The notes under the pieces: generated by a model
The model's input: only the letters and a program-made list of their open reading frames with translations
Told to the model about the DNA's origin: nothing
Database searches by the model: none
NCBI GenBank assembly: GCA_028278405.1
Contig: JANQEK010000042.1
Location: 1-64,000, forward strand
Direction: 5' to 3'
DNA length: 64,000 bases
From: Nitrospinaceae bacterium
GTDB lineage: Bacteria; Nitrospinota; Nitrospinia; Nitrospinales; Nitrospinaceae
Program-made: the position numbers and the translations under genes
Shown: piece by piece, positions 52,208 to 61,637 of the stretch
Position numbering within the stretch: the first letter of the stretch is position 1
How the letters are laid out: every line of letters begins with the position of its first letter

Positions 52208-53638
52208 CTACGCAATTTTTCGTTCGGCCACTTCATGCTTGGGAAACCGGATTTTAAACTTCGTCCCCTCTCCCAGCTTGCTCTCGACATCGATGGTTCC
52301 CTGATGACGCTCCACAATAAATTTGCAGATGGCCAGCCCAAGACCGCTTCCGCCCTCTTTTCGGGAACGGGCCTTGTCGACACGGTAAAACCGGTCGAAA
52401 ATTTTGGGAAGGTCCTGTTCGGGAATGCCGATTCCGGTATCCTTGATGGTGAAGTAAACCGTGTCATCCAGATCCTGAAGCGTGATTTTGATCTCCCCTC
52501 CCCCGGGGGTGAACTTGATGGCGTTGTGGATCAAGATCCACACCATTTGCTTGAGGCGATGCGCATCGCCCAATATCGTTACGGGTTCCAGATAGGCCAC
52601 GACAATTTTAACGTCCTTTTCGCCGGCCAGAATTTCTCCCTGCCGACTGACTTCCTCAATAATATTTCCCAATTCAACCGGCTCTTTTTCCAGCGTGATC
52701 TCACCTTCATCTCCCTTCGACAGGATCAACAAGTCTTCAAGAATACGAGACATGTAATTGATCTCTTCCAGATTGCTGGACAAGACTTCCTGATACTCCA
52801 CTTTGGAACGGGGTTTGCCCAACACCAGCTCGCTTTGCCCCTTCAAAACGGTCAACGGGGTGCGGAGCTCGTGCGAAGCGTCACTGCTGAACTGGCGTAC
52901 CTGGGCAAACGACTTTTCCAAACGGTCCATCATTTCATTGAACGTGTTGGCGAGATTGCCGATTTCATCCTGAACTTCCGGCATCGGGATGCGTTGGCTG
53001 AGGTTGGCCCCGTGCGCAATATTCTGGGCCGTCTTGGTAATATCCGCCACGGGTTTCAAGGCGCGGGTGGCCATAAAGCGTCCTCCCAGAGTGCTCAGAA
53101 TCAAAACTCCCGGAATGGCGGCAAACAAGAAAATCCGCAGATTCTTCAACGTGTCCTCCACTCCTTTCAGAGAGGTGCCGACCTGGATGAGATTGACCAG
53201 GTTGTCGTTGCGAATGACCGGCATCGTGATAACACGAATATGATGCCGGGGAGCCAGGGTAAACGTCTCGTAAGTGATCTCACCTTTCGTGGCACGTGAA
53301 TAGGAATCCTGCGTCAGTGGAAACTTGGAAGCGTCGATGCCCTTCGACCGGGAATCCACGTTTCCCGAACCGTCATAAATCCGATAAAACTTGTTGATGT
53401 TGCTGTACCCCAGGAACTGATCGAAGAACAAATCCAGCCCCGGCAAAGGGGTCCTCGAATAATCAAGCAGCGCCGCTTTTTTTACCACACTGGCGGACAC
53501 CTTCAACGAGTTATCAATACTTTCATGCAGTCGTTTGGAAAGAAATGCGTAGAGCAAAATACTGAACAGGATCAGAAAAAAACCAAGAACCGCAACATGC
53601 CAGGCGGTTAATCTGGAACGGATGGAATTGAAGATCAT
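52208..53638 (-). CDS. Sensor histidine kinase
   Basis: 476 residues: TM1 (about 14-34), periplasmic sensor region, TM2 (about 165-185), HAMP, HisKA with phospho-acceptor in SSDASHELRTPLTVLKG, then HATPase with N box (WILIHNAIKFTP), G1 (DTGIGIPEQDLP), F (IFDRFYRVDKARS) and G2 (GGSGLGLAI). It forms a pair with the response regulator whose gene ends 6 nt upstream. Sensor domain is not identifiable. Confidence 0.95.
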   Translation of the reverse strand: MIFNSIRSRLTAWHVAVLGFFLILFSILLYAFLSKRLHESIDNSLKVSASVVKKAALLDYSRTPLPGLDLFFDQFLGYSNINKFYRIYDGSGNVDSRSKGIDASKFPLTQDSYSRATKGEITYETFTLAPRHHIRVITMPVIRNDNLVNLIQVGTSLKGVEDTLKNLRIFLFAAIPGVLILSTLGGRFMATRALKPVADITKTAQNIAHGANLSQRIPMPEVQDEIGNLANTFNEMMDRLEKSFAQVRQFSSDASHELRTPLTVLKGQSELVLGKPRSKVEYQEVLSSNLEEINYMSRILEDLLILSKGDEGEITLEKEPVELGNIIEEVSRQGEILAGEKDVKIVVAYLEPVTILGDAHRLKQMVWILIHNAIKFTPGGGEIKITLQDLDDTVYFTIKDTGIGIPEQDLPKIFDRFYRVDKARSRKEGGSGLGLAICKFIVERHQGTIDVESKLGEGTKFKIRFPKHEVAERKIA

Positions 53639-53644
53639 AACTTC

Positions 53645-54313
53645 TTAAACCCTCATAACATAGCCGACGCCCCTCAAGGTATGGAGAAGCTTGGCTGGAT
53701 ATTTTTTATCGATTTTTTTCCTCAAATGATTGACATAAACGTCAATGACATTAGTGAAGGTATCGAAATTGTAATCCCAAACATGTTCAGCAATCATGGT
53801 GCGCGTCAACACCTTTCCCTCGTTACGCATAAAATATTCCAGGAGACTGTATTCTTTTCCGGTGAGTTCGATCTCCTCTCCATTGCGGCTCACCTTGTGG
53901 CTGACCATATCCAAAACCAGATCGCCCACTTTCAACTCGGTTTGGGTTTCCGCCTGACCCCGCCGCAACAAGGAACGTATCCGGGCCAGCAATTCCGAAA
54001 ATGCAAAAGGTTTGGTCAGGTAATCGTCGGCACCCTTGTTGAGACCTGTGACCTTGTCATCCACGGCGTCTTTTGCAGTCAGCAACAGAATCGGGGTGCT
54101 CACCTTTTTATCCCGGAGGCGAGTCAACACTTCCAACCCGTCCATTTTCGGAAGCATGACGTCCAGGATAATCATGTCGTACTGGTTCATGTCCGCGAGA
54201 TGGAACCCCTCTTCACCGTCGTGCGCCACATCAACGGCATAGGTCTCTTCCTCCAGGCCTTTTTTGATGAACCCGGCTACTTTTTTTTCGTCCTCGACAA
54301 TCAATATCCTCAT
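53645..54313 (-). CDS. OmpR-family response regulator
   Basis: 222 residues: receiver domain with phospho-acceptor Asp in MIILDVMLPKMDG, conserved LTAKDAVDD and Lys in LTKPFAFSEL, and a winged-helix DNA-binding domain ending HTLRGVGYVMRV. Typical partner of the adjacent kinase. By position it may control the downstream sucrose synthase gene as well as itself. Confidence 0.96.
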   Translation of the reverse strand: MRILIVEDEKKVAGFIKKGLEEETYAVDVAHDGEEGFHLADMNQYDMIILDVMLPKMDGLEVLTRLRDKKVSTPILLLTAKDAVDDKVTGLNKGADDYLTKPFAFSELLARIRSLLRRGQAETQTELKVGDLVLDMVSHKVSRNGEEIELTGKEYSLLEYFMRNEGKVLTRTMIAEHVWDYNFDTFTNVIDVYVNHLRKKIDKKYPAKLLHTLRGVGYVMRV

Positions 54314-54317
54314 ACCC

Positions 54318-54521
54318 TCAATTCCATTTTTTCTGAACCTTGTGGAGGTCGATCTCCCCTTTCAGCATCTTCACATGCTTTTCACAATCCTTGATGATGG
54401 CAGAGTACATGGCGCGGCAGGTTTCATCATTAGCATCTTCCATTGCCTGCTTGCAGATTTTGAGAGCGTCCTGGGAATTCTCTAAAGCTTTCAGTATATT
54501 TTCGTTAAATTTATGGTTCAT
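54318..54521 (-). CDS. Small helical protein, unknown
   Basis: 67 residues, fully helical in appearance, with two Cys (ALKICKQAM, DETCRAMYS) and a third in KDCEKHVKML. Could be a four-helix-bundle fragment or an adaptor. It lies 4 nt upstream of the response regulator start and is almost certainly translated with it. Spacing and strand suggest co-function with the two-component system. The family is not recognised. Confidence 0.65.
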   Translation of the reverse strand: MNHKFNENILKALENSQDALKICKQAMEDANDETCRAMYSAIIKDCEKHVKMLKGEIDLHKVQKKWN

Positions 54522-54609
54522 TGAGGGCCTTTTTTATTGAGTCGACCAATGTGTTCTTATTTTACATCATTTTTTAATGAATGCACCCGGACCGGGCGGG
54601 AGAAACCCC

Positions 54610-54900
54610 TCATTCGCGGTCGTTAGAGCCGGAATTTCCTTCATCAGGTCCTTCATTTTCAATCTCTTTCCGGAACATCAGCCGGACCAGGATCACACCC
54701 AGCACGATTCCCATATAGGGAAGCCCCTCGTAGAGAACGAGTAATCCCTTGCCGATCACCCCGTAATCGCCCCGGCCCGCTTCAGTCAAAATGCGGTTCC
54801 CGGACCGCTCCACCGCATAAAATATGAGTTGGATGACAATGCCGCATACGAATCCGATGAACCCGCCGAATCCGTAATAGAAGTATTTCATGTTGCCCAT
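54610..54900 (-). CDS. Small two-helix membrane protein
   Basis: 96 residues with two hydrophobic segments (GFGGFIGFVCGIVIQLIFYA and YMGIVLGVILVRLMF) and an acidic, polar C terminus rich in Glu, Asp, Asn and Ser. Not recognised. It is upstream of, and on the same strand as, the small helical protein and the two-component genes; a sensing accessory is possible but unproven. Confidence 0.6.
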   Translation of the reverse strand: MGNMKYFYYGFGGFIGFVCGIVIQLIFYAVERSGNRILTEAGRGDYGVIGKGLLVLYEGLPYMGIVLGVILVRLMFRKEIENEGPDEGNSGSNDRE

Positions 54901-55019
54901 AGATTTCCCCTCTTGGCTCCCCCGCGGGAACTGCTATGTTGGGGGGAATTTGTGCTGGCATTTATTGGCTCCCGTATTATATACATAGGGCTTAACACTT
55001 ATCCAGAGAAAGGCTGACT

Positions 55020-55763
55020 ATGAGATTGAAAAATAAAACCGCCATCATTACTGGAGGAGGAACAGGCATCGGGCTGGCCTGCGCCCGCCTGTTCGCCCAA
55101 GAGGGAGCGCGGATCGCGATCTTCGGCAGACGACAGGACCGCCTCGACCAGGCGCAAAAGGAAATTGGCGACGCGGTGGTGACCATTCAGGGAGACATCA
55201 CGAAAGAGAAGGATACCTCCCGTCTGGTAGAAACTGCAGTGAAGCAACTGGGTAAAGTGGATATCCTTATCAACAATGCCGGGATTTTTGGCGGCGGCCC
55301 GATTCACGAAACCGAAGACGCGGCCTGGGATCAGACCTTCGACATCAACATGCGCGGTGTGTTTCAGCTAACGCGTAAGGTCCTGTCGCAAATGATCACA
55401 CAGGGTTCCGGAAACATCATTCATATCAGCTCGGTTTTGGGAATGCGGAGCATACCCGGGGCAGCAGCCTATAATGCCACCAAGGGAGCGCTCAACCAGT
55501 TCAGCCGATCCATCGCCGTGGAATATGGAGGACAGGGTATTCGGTCGAACTCGATCTGCCCCGGAATGATCGAAACCGAAATGACCGAAGACATGCGCCA
55601 GGATACCGCCCTGATGGAAGAATTTTTAAAGCGGTATCCGCTGGGCCGCTTTGGCAAACCGGATGAGGTGGCACAAGCCTGCCTGTTTCTGGCCAGCGAG
55701 GAGTCGGCCTTCATCACCGGCGCCACTTTACCCGTTGACGGCGGTTGCACCGCATTATTATGA
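55020..55763 (+). CDS. SDR-family oxidoreductase
   Basis: 247 residues, classical short-chain dehydrogenase: cofactor loop GGGTGIGLACA (residues 11-21), NNAGIFG, catalytic Ser in HISSVLG and YNATKGAL (Tyr and Lys). The C terminus reads LPVDGGCTALL, typical of FabG-like enzymes. Substrate cannot be told. The last 20 codons are duplicated in diverged form about 900 nt downstream (56652-56714). Confidence 0.93.
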   Translation: MRLKNKTAIITGGGTGIGLACARLFAQEGARIAIFGRRQDRLDQAQKEIGDAVVTIQGDITKEKDTSRLVETAVKQLGKVDILINNAGIFGGGPIHETEDAAWDQTFDINMRGVFQLTRKVLSQMITQGSGNIIHISSVLGMRSIPGAAAYNATKGALNQFSRSIAVEYGGQGIRSNSICPGMIETEMTEDMRQDTALMEEFLKRYPLGRFGKPDEVAQACLFLASEESAFITGATLPVDGGCTALL

Positions 55764-55795
55764 GAGGACTCATAAAAATAACAGTTTAAATTTCT

Positions 55796-55891
55796 ATGAA
55801 GCTCGTAATCGCCTTAATCCAAATAATGTCATTTGTCCTTATTTTTGGATGCTATTTCAGAGAAGCTATGATCCATACTGAATTAGATTAG
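55796..55891 (+). CDS. Possible 31-residue small lipoprotein
   Basis: MKLVIALIQIMSFVLIFGC reads as a signal peptide with lipobox IFGC, followed by 12 residues (YFREAMIHTELD). No Shine-Dalgarno precedes ATG 55796. Such entericidin-sized lipoproteins exist in many bacteria, but only the lipobox supports this one. Confidence 0.3.
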   Translation: MKLVIALIQIMSFVLIFGCYFREAMIHTELD

Positions 55892-55918
55892 TATGGTTAA
55901 AAATTGAAAGTACTGCGC

Positions 55919-55945
55919 TTGACAAACCTGGCTAATCGATATACT
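55919..55945 (+). promoter_or_regulatory. Sigma-70-type promoter for the lipoprotein gene
   Basis: TTGACA (55919-55924) and TATACT (55940-55945) with a 15-nt spacer, just upstream of the lipoprotein gene at 55980. The spacer is shorter than the usual 16-18 nt. Confidence 0.45.
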
Positions 55946-55979
55946 TTTTGGAAAATCGAAAATACAGGAAAATTGAATC

Positions 55980-56597
55980 ATGAAAAAATCAATATTCATA
56001 ATTGCCACAGTGCTGGTTCTTACAGGCTGTGGACCAAGTCAGTTTTCGGTCAAGCAGTTAGATACTCGGTTTAGCAAGGACAAAAGCCCGGTTTATGTAG
56101 CGGAAAATAATAGAATTTCCAGCAAGTCCATCGCTGGAGGATTCCATATCGACAACCAGGGCGTCTATATAAATCCTTTTGTCGTCAAAGACTCATCGTC
56201 TGGCAAGATTACACTTCTTGGCTTTAACATCATAAATAAGACTAGCTTCGATTCAGCAACGGGTGGCGTTAATATGCTCGGTATTATTCGGGAGGTTGTC
56301 TTTGAACTTCCGAGCGGAGAAATTATACCGCTGCGTGTTACGAGCCAAAAAAACCGCTCATCGGACATAATTTATTTTAATAAAGTTTCGCGCACGGCAG
56401 GATATGACAAGTTAGAAACAGGAACTGCGACCATCTCTAAAGAAGATTTTTCAAAAATTGCTTCAGCGAATAGTCTATCCGCGAAAATCTCAGGGACTCG
56501 ACAATCAATGATCTATGAGCAAGGAGATATTGCACCAGAGTTTATTGTAAATCTCAAACAGTTTTATCAAACCTACGCCAACCAATCTGCCAGGTAA
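55980..56597 (+). CDS. Putative lipoprotein, unknown family
   Basis: 205 residues, signal peptide MKKSIFIIATVLVLTGCG with lipobox LTGC. The mature region is beta-rich (GGFHIDNQGVYINPFVV, KITLLGFNIINKTSFDS) and unlike its neighbours. Local base composition is AT-richer than flanking genes. It lies between the SDR gene and a diverged copy of the SDR gene's end, suggesting it entered or replaced something here. Function unknown. Confidence 0.62.
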   Translation: MKKSIFIIATVLVLTGCGPSQFSVKQLDTRFSKDKSPVYVAENNRISSKSIAGGFHIDNQGVYINPFVVKDSSSGKITLLGFNIINKTSFDSATGGVNMLGIIREVVFELPSGEIIPLRVTSQKNRSSDIIYFNKVSRTAGYDKLETGTATISKEDFSKIASANSLSAKISGTRQSMIYEQGDIAPEFIVNLKQFYQTYANQSAR

Positions 56598-56651
56598 AAA
56601 ACTTTATTCCTTTAATATTATTCTTGCCCGCAAAGTATATGCTTTATTTTC

Positions 56652-56714
56652 AAGTCGGCACTCATCACCAGTGCCGCACTCCCCGTCGACGGCGGTTGCA
56701 CCGCCCTTCTATAA
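56652..56714 (+). pseudogene. Orphan 3' end of a second SDR gene
   Basis: Twenty codons plus stop whose translation matches the SDR C terminus at 16 of 20 positions (ITSAALPVDGGCTALL versus ITGATLPVDGGCTALL). Most DNA differences are at synonymous positions. No start or upstream homology remains. It looks like the tail of a lost or truncated tandem SDR copy. Confidence 0.7.
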
Positions 56715-56763
56715 AACAAACTACGATTTTATGAAGCCAATACTTATAAAATGATTGGGGCTT

Positions 56764-57576
56764 TTATTTTTTTGGCTGAAACATTTTCATCAGTTCTTTG
56801 ATTTGATCGGGCATTTCTTCCATGTTAGGCGGAGCCTGACCTCGATCCTTTTGGGAAGCTGAAGGCATTTTCCGCCCCGACGCATTTCCACTCAGCGATT
56901 TTCGTGGAGCCTGGTTTAATCCCCTCATGGAATTCAAACCCTGACTCAAGTTGGGACCTTGACGGATTTCGACGCTTTTCGGAAAAGTAAACGCTTTGGG
57001 ATCCGCATAACCGATCCGAACTTCAGTCGCTTCTTCAATAAACTGCATGCCGAAACTATTGACTTCACTCCTCAAGGCAAACCCATGCCCGCTGATGCAT
57101 ATCTTGGAATTCACTTCCTTCATCACCATTTCCCGGCAAGGCTGTTTGCCCACAACGCGTTTGACACCGTTCCATTCCCCATGCATGGATTTGGCAATTC
57201 TTTCACCAAACTCCAAACCTTTGTCAGCATCCATATTTCGAACCATTCCATCATACAGCGGGTTTTCTGTTTGAATGGCGAAAGGCTTGTTGTTTTGCTG
57301 AGTGGTTATCATTTTGCCATGGCGAACGATTTTTTTATTTTCCCTAATCTTCATACCCATCATATTCATGACCGTTTTTTCCACTTCAGACTGCTTGTGA
57401 CCGTATTCGTCGTATTGACGAATAATCTCACCCGAACGGTTTCCTGTGACCTTAAAGCGAATCCATGCCTTCTCTACAGTAACCCACTTGATCTTTTTAC
57501 CCGTGTCTGCCATTGAGTTCGTCGAGAACAACAACCCGACGGCCAAAAGAATCCCTATCCAACCCATTTTTTTCAT
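56764..57576 (-). CDS. Secreted protein of unknown function
   Basis: 270 residues. The N terminus MKKMGWIGILLAVGLLFSTNSMADTG is a signal peptide. The middle has a beta-rich part (WIRFKVTGNRSGEIIRQYDEYG) and one Cys pair in KQPCREMVMKEVNSKIC that could form a disulfide. The C-terminal 70 residues are low-complexity, rich in Ser, Pro, Gln, Met and Lys. It resembles DUF4412-type periplasmic proteins only loosely. Preceded by GGAGG (complement of 57587-57596 region). Confidence 0.6.
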   Translation of the reverse strand: MKKMGWIGILLAVGLLFSTNSMADTGKKIKWVTVEKAWIRFKVTGNRSGEIIRQYDEYGHKQSEVEKTVMNMMGMKIRENKKIVRHGKMITTQQNNKPFAIQTENPLYDGMVRNMDADKGLEFGERIAKSMHGEWNGVKRVVGKQPCREMVMKEVNSKICISGHGFALRSEVNSFGMQFIEEATEVRIGYADPKAFTFPKSVEIRQGPNLSQGLNSMRGLNQAPRKSLSGNASGRKMPSASQKDRGQAPPNMEEMPDQIKELMKMFQPKK

Positions 57577-57853
57577 GTTTCCTCCAAAGGACTTCGGTCA
57601 AAAAACAGGAATTGTCTTATACAATGAGAAAGACATTCTGCAATCAAACCAGCAAACAACCTGCCTCAATACTTAGTTGCCCTCACTCTATTTCAGCCTG
57701 CTTAAAATGTCAATTATCTGGCTACCTTGCGCAAGTCTTGCCAGTTCCTGCATTTCCTCCCAAAAGAAGCAAAATCAATTAATCTAAAACTCCCTTGCGT
57801 GTTTCCATCCACTGAAATAGAATAGTCTTATTATTACTTGGTCCAATAAAAAC

Positions 57854-58201
57854 TTGTCCACAACCATCTATCACAATCCGAAATGCAGTAAATCGCGTCA
57901 AACGCTGGAACTGCTCCGGCAAAACGGCGTTACGCCGACCATCGTCGAATACCTCCAAACTCCGCCGACGGCTGAAGAGCTTAAAGAGATTCTGGCTCAA
58001 CTCGGGATGACGCCCCGTGAGCTGATGCGCAAGAAAGAAGCGGTCTATGCCGGAAACAACCTCGGTGACCCGTCCCTGTCGGATGACGACCTGATCGATT
58101 TCATGGTTAAGCATCCGATTCTGATTGAGCGTCCCATCGTCCTGGCCAACGGCCAAGCCGCCCTTGGCCGCCCACCGGAGCAAGTATTGGAAATACTTTA
58201 G
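57854..58201 (+). CDS. ArsC/Spx-family thioredoxin-fold protein
   Basis: 115 residues of the glutaredoxin-dependent arsenate reductase family: NPKCSKSRQTLELL with the redox Cys11, and the anion-binding Arg in IERPIVLANGQAALGRP. ArsC activity is the usual prediction. No ars operon genes are next to it, so a YffB- or Spx-like role is also possible. TTG start at 57854, without a clear Shine-Dalgarno. Confidence 0.85.
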   Translation: MSTTIYHNPKCSKSRQTLELLRQNGVTPTIVEYLQTPPTAEELKEILAQLGMTPRELMRKKEAVYAGNNLGDPSLSDDDLIDFMVKHPILIERPIVLANGQAALGRPPEQVLEIL

Positions 58202-58208
58202 ACGGAAG

Positions 58209-58607
58209 TTAAAATTTAAACTCAAAAACCTTTGCGGGTCGGGTCAGCGTATCGGGATGACCCATAGGGGAATAGGGATCCCAATTGTCCTGATTCATGG
58301 AGGGGTTATAGAGGGAGGAAGTATTTTTCTTGATTCGGCTTTTTTGAAGATTCAATCGTTCTTCCTTAGACTCCCGCCATTTATTTTTTGGTTTTTTGGG
58401 AGCTCGCCATTCACCTGCCGAATCAAAAGCCCTTTTGGATAATGGCACTCTGGAATCGTCTTCAAAAAAACCTTCCGAAGAGGGACTCGCAAAAACAATC
58501 AGGTTTCCCCAGAGCATCAACCCAAGCGCCAGGAGAAAAATCAAAGAAGATTGAGAGTAAAACCGTTCCCGATCATCCAGTCTGCATGCAGAGCATTCTA
58601 TTTCCAT
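58209..58607 (-). CDS. Uncharacterised protein with one membrane segment
   Basis: 132 residues: a hydrophobic segment (SSLIFLLALGLMLWGNLIVFA, about 20-40) then a basic, disordered-looking region with many Arg, Lys, Ser and Pro. It overlaps the downstream end of the solute-binding protein gene by 10 nt (58598-58607), which suggests translational coupling on the minus strand. Not recognised. Confidence 0.5.
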   Translation of the reverse strand: MEIECSACRLDDRERFYSQSSLIFLLALGLMLWGNLIVFASPSSEGFFEDDSRVPLSKRAFDSAGEWRAPKKPKNKWRESKEERLNLQKSRIKKNTSSLYNPSMNQDNWDPYSPMGHPDTLTRPAKVFEFKF

Positions 58608-59413
58608 TTCAGCGATTTAAACCAGTAGTCGTGAGTGGAAGGCAGCCAGGTATCCGCTTCTCGGGCAACAATCCAGGAATTTAAAAAGTTGAGAAAATCC
58701 GGATCGCCTTTGTTGATGGCAAACCCGGCCTTGGTCGCCAGAAGCGGCTCGGATAAAGGAACGTCCACTTTCTTCGGATGATCCAATGCAATAAACCGGG
58801 GAATCGGCTTGGCCTCCATATAAGCGTGGATTTTCCCGGTTACAATCGCGTCTTCGGCGGTATCGCTCTTTTTGAAAGCCATGACCGAAGCCCTGCTGAA
58901 GATTCGCTTGGCGAGACCCTCCGATACCGTTGCCGATATCACGCCAATCTTAATGCCTTTACTATTGAGCTCTTCTAAACTTTTGATATGTTTCGTGCGC
59001 TCAATATTGGTCGCCAGGCTGATTCCCGATGTGGCATACGGCAAACTGAAGTTCACTTTCAAGGCGCGTTGGGGGGTGATCGCCATGCCTGCGATGATAA
59101 TATCGATTTGACCTCCTTGCAGCGCAGGTATCAGTTGTTCCCAGTCATAGGAAATGAATTTGGGAGTCACCCCCATATCTTTGGATAGTTTCCGGGCAAC
59201 ATCCATTTCAAAGCCCACCCATTGCCCGCCTTTACCTTTAAAAACCCAGGGAGTGAAGGGAGAGATGCCGACACGAAGGATCCCTTTTTCCCTTATTTTA
59301 TTAAAGGAGGCGGATTCATCAGCCAGGACCGGATGAATTATCAGAACCAGGAAGAAGAAAACGAAAATTCCGGCAAGAATACGATAGGCTTTAAAAGGTC
59401 GTGTTGAAGTCAT
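58598..59413 (-). CDS. Periplasmic amino-acid-type solute-binding protein
   Basis: 271 residues with signal peptide (FVFFFLVLIIHPVLADE) and an SBP_bac_3 fold: ILRVGISPFTPWVFKGKGG, then PALQGGQIDIIIAGMAITPQR and AGFAINKGDPDFLNFLNSW. Such proteins bind amino acids for ABC importers. No permease or ATPase gene is adjacent, so it may serve a distant transporter or a sensor. Confidence 0.88.
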   Translation of the reverse strand: MTSTRPFKAYRILAGIFVFFFLVLIIHPVLADESASFNKIREKGILRVGISPFTPWVFKGKGGQWVGFEMDVARKLSKDMGVTPKFISYDWEQLIPALQGGQIDIIIAGMAITPQRALKVNFSLPYATSGISLATNIERTKHIKSLEELNSKGIKIGVISATVSEGLAKRIFSRASVMAFKKSDTAEDAIVTGKIHAYMEAKPIPRFIALDHPKKVDVPLSEPLLATKAGFAINKGDPDFLNFLNSWIVAREADTWLPSTHDYWFKSLKWK

Positions 59414-59624
59414 AAAGTATGATTATCCTCAAGTGATCGGGAAGAAATGGAATATTGGAAAAAGGTATTTCACGGGTCATTATACGTGAACAGCCCCTCA
59501 ATTGAACCTCCAATTAGGGCCGATACGGTCCTGAAACGTGGTATTGACTGGCCCCTCCCCGACGTTTAGAATCCTGATATACTTCAGATACCTCGCCTGC
59601 GGGCTGTTTTTCGAGTGAAAACCT

Positions 59625-61064
59625 ATGAAATATGAAGTTGTGATTGGGCTGGAAGTACACGCCCAGCTGAAAACCCAGTCCAAGATTTTTTGCTCCTGTT
59701 CGACGGAATTCGGCAGACCGCCCAACGATAACACCTGCCCGATCTGCCTCGGCATGCCGGGAGTTCTGCCGGTGCTGAACAAAAAAGTGGTGGAGTTCGC
59801 CATAAAAGCCTGTCTGGCGACCCATTGCGAAGTCCAGCCGATGAGCCGGTTCGCCCGCAAAAACTATTTTTACCCCGACCTGCCCAAGGGCTATCAAATC
59901 TCCCAATACGAGTTGCCCATCGGCCTCAACGGGTATATCAACATTCAGACCAATGGCACCCCGAAGAAAATCGGACTGACCCGCATCCATCTTGAAGAGG
60001 ACGCCGGCAAATCGATTCATGGCGAAAACCTGGGGATGCCCGGCAGGAGTTATGTAGATTACAACCGCACCGGTGTCCCTTTAATCGAAATCGTCAGCGA
60101 ACCGGATTTACGATCCCCGGCGGAAGCGCGGGAATATCTCGTCCAGCTCAAGGCCATCCTCGATTACGCCGAGGTCAGCGACGTCAACATGGAAGAAGGC
60201 AGCCTGCGCTGCGACGCCAACGTGTCCCTGCGTCCTGTCGGACAAAAGGAATTCGGCACACGCACCGAATTGAAAAATATCAACTCCTTCAAATTCGTGC
60301 AGAAAGCTCTGGAATACGAGATTGAACGGCAAGCTAAAGTACTGGATCAGGGCGAGGCGGTGGTGCAGGAAACCCGTTTGTATGATTCCGACAAAGGGAT
60401 CACGTTTTCCATGCGCTCCAAGGAGGAAGCGCACGACTACCGGTATTTTCCGGAACCGGACCTGGTTCCCATCGCCTGCGACAAAGTCTGGATCGATGAA
60501 GTCCAACAATCACTTCCCGAAATGCCGGAGCAGAAACGGGACCGGTTTGTCAGTGACTACAAAATTCCCGAATATGATGCGGGCGTGTTGACCACCTCAA
60601 AAGCCCTGGCCGATTATTTCGAGACCTGCGTGAAGCAGTTCAACCAGCCCAAAATCATTAGCAACTGGATTATGGGCGACCTCCTGCGGGAATTAAAGAA
60701 TGACAACAAGGAAATCGATGATTGCCCGGTTGCTCCCGGGCAATTGACCGACCTCCTGAAGCTGATTGACGATGGCACGATCAGCGGTAAAATGGCCAAA
60801 ACGGTGTTTGAGGATATGTACCGCTCCGGTAAACCCCCGGCGGAGATCGTCAAGGAAAAGGGGTTAACGCAGATTACGGATGAGTCCGCCCTGACGAAGA
60901 TGGTGGAGGACGTCATCGCCGCCAATCCCGGACAGGCTGCGGACTTTAAAAACGGCAAGGACAAGCTGATGGGCTTTTTTGTCGGACAGGTGATGAAAGC
61001 CAGCAAAGGACAGGCCAACCCGGCTCTGGTCAACAAACTGATAAAGGAAAAACTGAGCTCATGA
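59625..61064 (+). CDS. gatB: Aspartyl/glutamyl-tRNA amidotransferase subunit B
   Basis: 479 residues. Part of GatCAB, which makes Gln-tRNA(Gln) and/or Asn-tRNA(Asn) by transamidation. The catalytic kinase-like domain opens [20 protein letters not shown] and includes [10 protein letters not shown] and [17 protein letters not shown]; the C-terminal YqeY-like tail contains [18 protein letters not shown]. No gatA or gatC is adjacent. Its stop overlaps the DUF1566 start (ATGA). Confidence 0.96.
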   Translation: MKYEVVIGLEVHAQLKTQSKIFCSCSTEFGRPPNDNTCPICLGMPGVLPVLNKKVVEFAIKACLATHCEVQPMSRFARKNYFYPDLPKGYQISQYELPIGLNGYINIQTNGTPKKIGLTRIHLEEDAGKSIHGENLGMPGRSYVDYNRTGVPLIEIVSEPDLRSPAEAREYLVQLKAILDYAEVSDVNMEEGSLRCDANVSLRPVGQKEFGTRTELKNINSFKFVQKALEYEIERQAKVLDQGEAVVQETRLYDSDKGITFSMRSKEEAHDYRYFPEPDLVPIACDKVWIDEVQQSLPEMPEQKRDRFVSDYKIPEYDAGVLTTSKALADYFETCVKQFNQPKIISNWIMGDLLRELKNDNKEIDDCPVAPGQLTDLLKLIDDGTISGKMAKTVFEDMYRSGKPPAEIVKEKGLTQITDESALTKMVEDVIAANPGQAADFKNGKDKLMGFFVGQVMKASKGQANPALVNKLIKEKLSS

Positions 61065-61609
61065 AGACTTTTTTAAAAAGCTCTCTTGTGATGGTGTCGA
61101 TGCTCTTTTGGGTTTTGACATGGAGCTCCTCATCACTTGCGGATCTGGCTCAAAAGCCGTCAGCAGAAAAAATCTGGTCGCAGGACAAACGATTCGTCGA
61201 CAACGGAGACGGCACCATCACCGACACAAAGACCAATCTGATGTGGATGAAACAGGAATCTTACCAGCAGACCGGTCATTGGCTTACCTGGTTCGAATCC
61301 TTTGATTTCATCAAGAAAACTAACGAAAATGGTTTCGCCAATTATTTTGACTGGCAGATGCCGACTCTTAAGGATTTAGAGACCCTGCACGAACCTCATA
61401 AAACCAACAGTAAGCAGGTCGGGCGGGAGATGATCATTCATATCGACCCGATTTTCGAAAAAGAAGGCTCGGGGGCCTGGTGGGCATTGGAAGCCAACGG
61501 ACATTTCAATGCCTTTGGTATTGAATTTAACAATGGCAACAGATTTTCGGCGCCCAAAAAATCAAAAGCCCGAAAAGCGGTACGACCCATGCGGGTGGTC
61601 AAGCCCTGA
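61061..61609 (+). CDS. Secreted DUF1566 (Lcl C-terminal) protein
   Basis: 182 residues. Signal peptide up to SSSSLADLA, then the DUF1566 signature [19 protein letters not shown], followed by [12 protein letters not shown] and a C-terminal conserved WWALEANG...GNRFSAPK region. Members are envelope-associated proteins of unknown function with a C-type-lectin-like fold. It is coupled to gatB by the 4-nt ATGA overlap, though the two have no evident functional link. Confidence 0.85.
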   Translation: MKTFLKSSLVMVSMLFWVLTWSSSSLADLAQKPSAEKIWSQDKRFVDNGDGTITDTKTNLMWMKQESYQQTGHWLTWFESFDFIKKTNENGFANYFDWQMPTLKDLETLHEPHKTNSKQVGREMIIHIDPIFEKEGSGAWWALEANGHFNAFGIEFNNGNRFSAPKKSKARKAVRPMRVVKP

Positions 61610-61637
61610 CAACCGTCAAACAGAAAAGGAGTTTACT

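Noticed and set aside
52235-53299. 354-codon plus-strand frame opposite the histidine kinase
   Set aside because: The opposite strand encodes a complete kinase with all motifs; the shadow has no domain.
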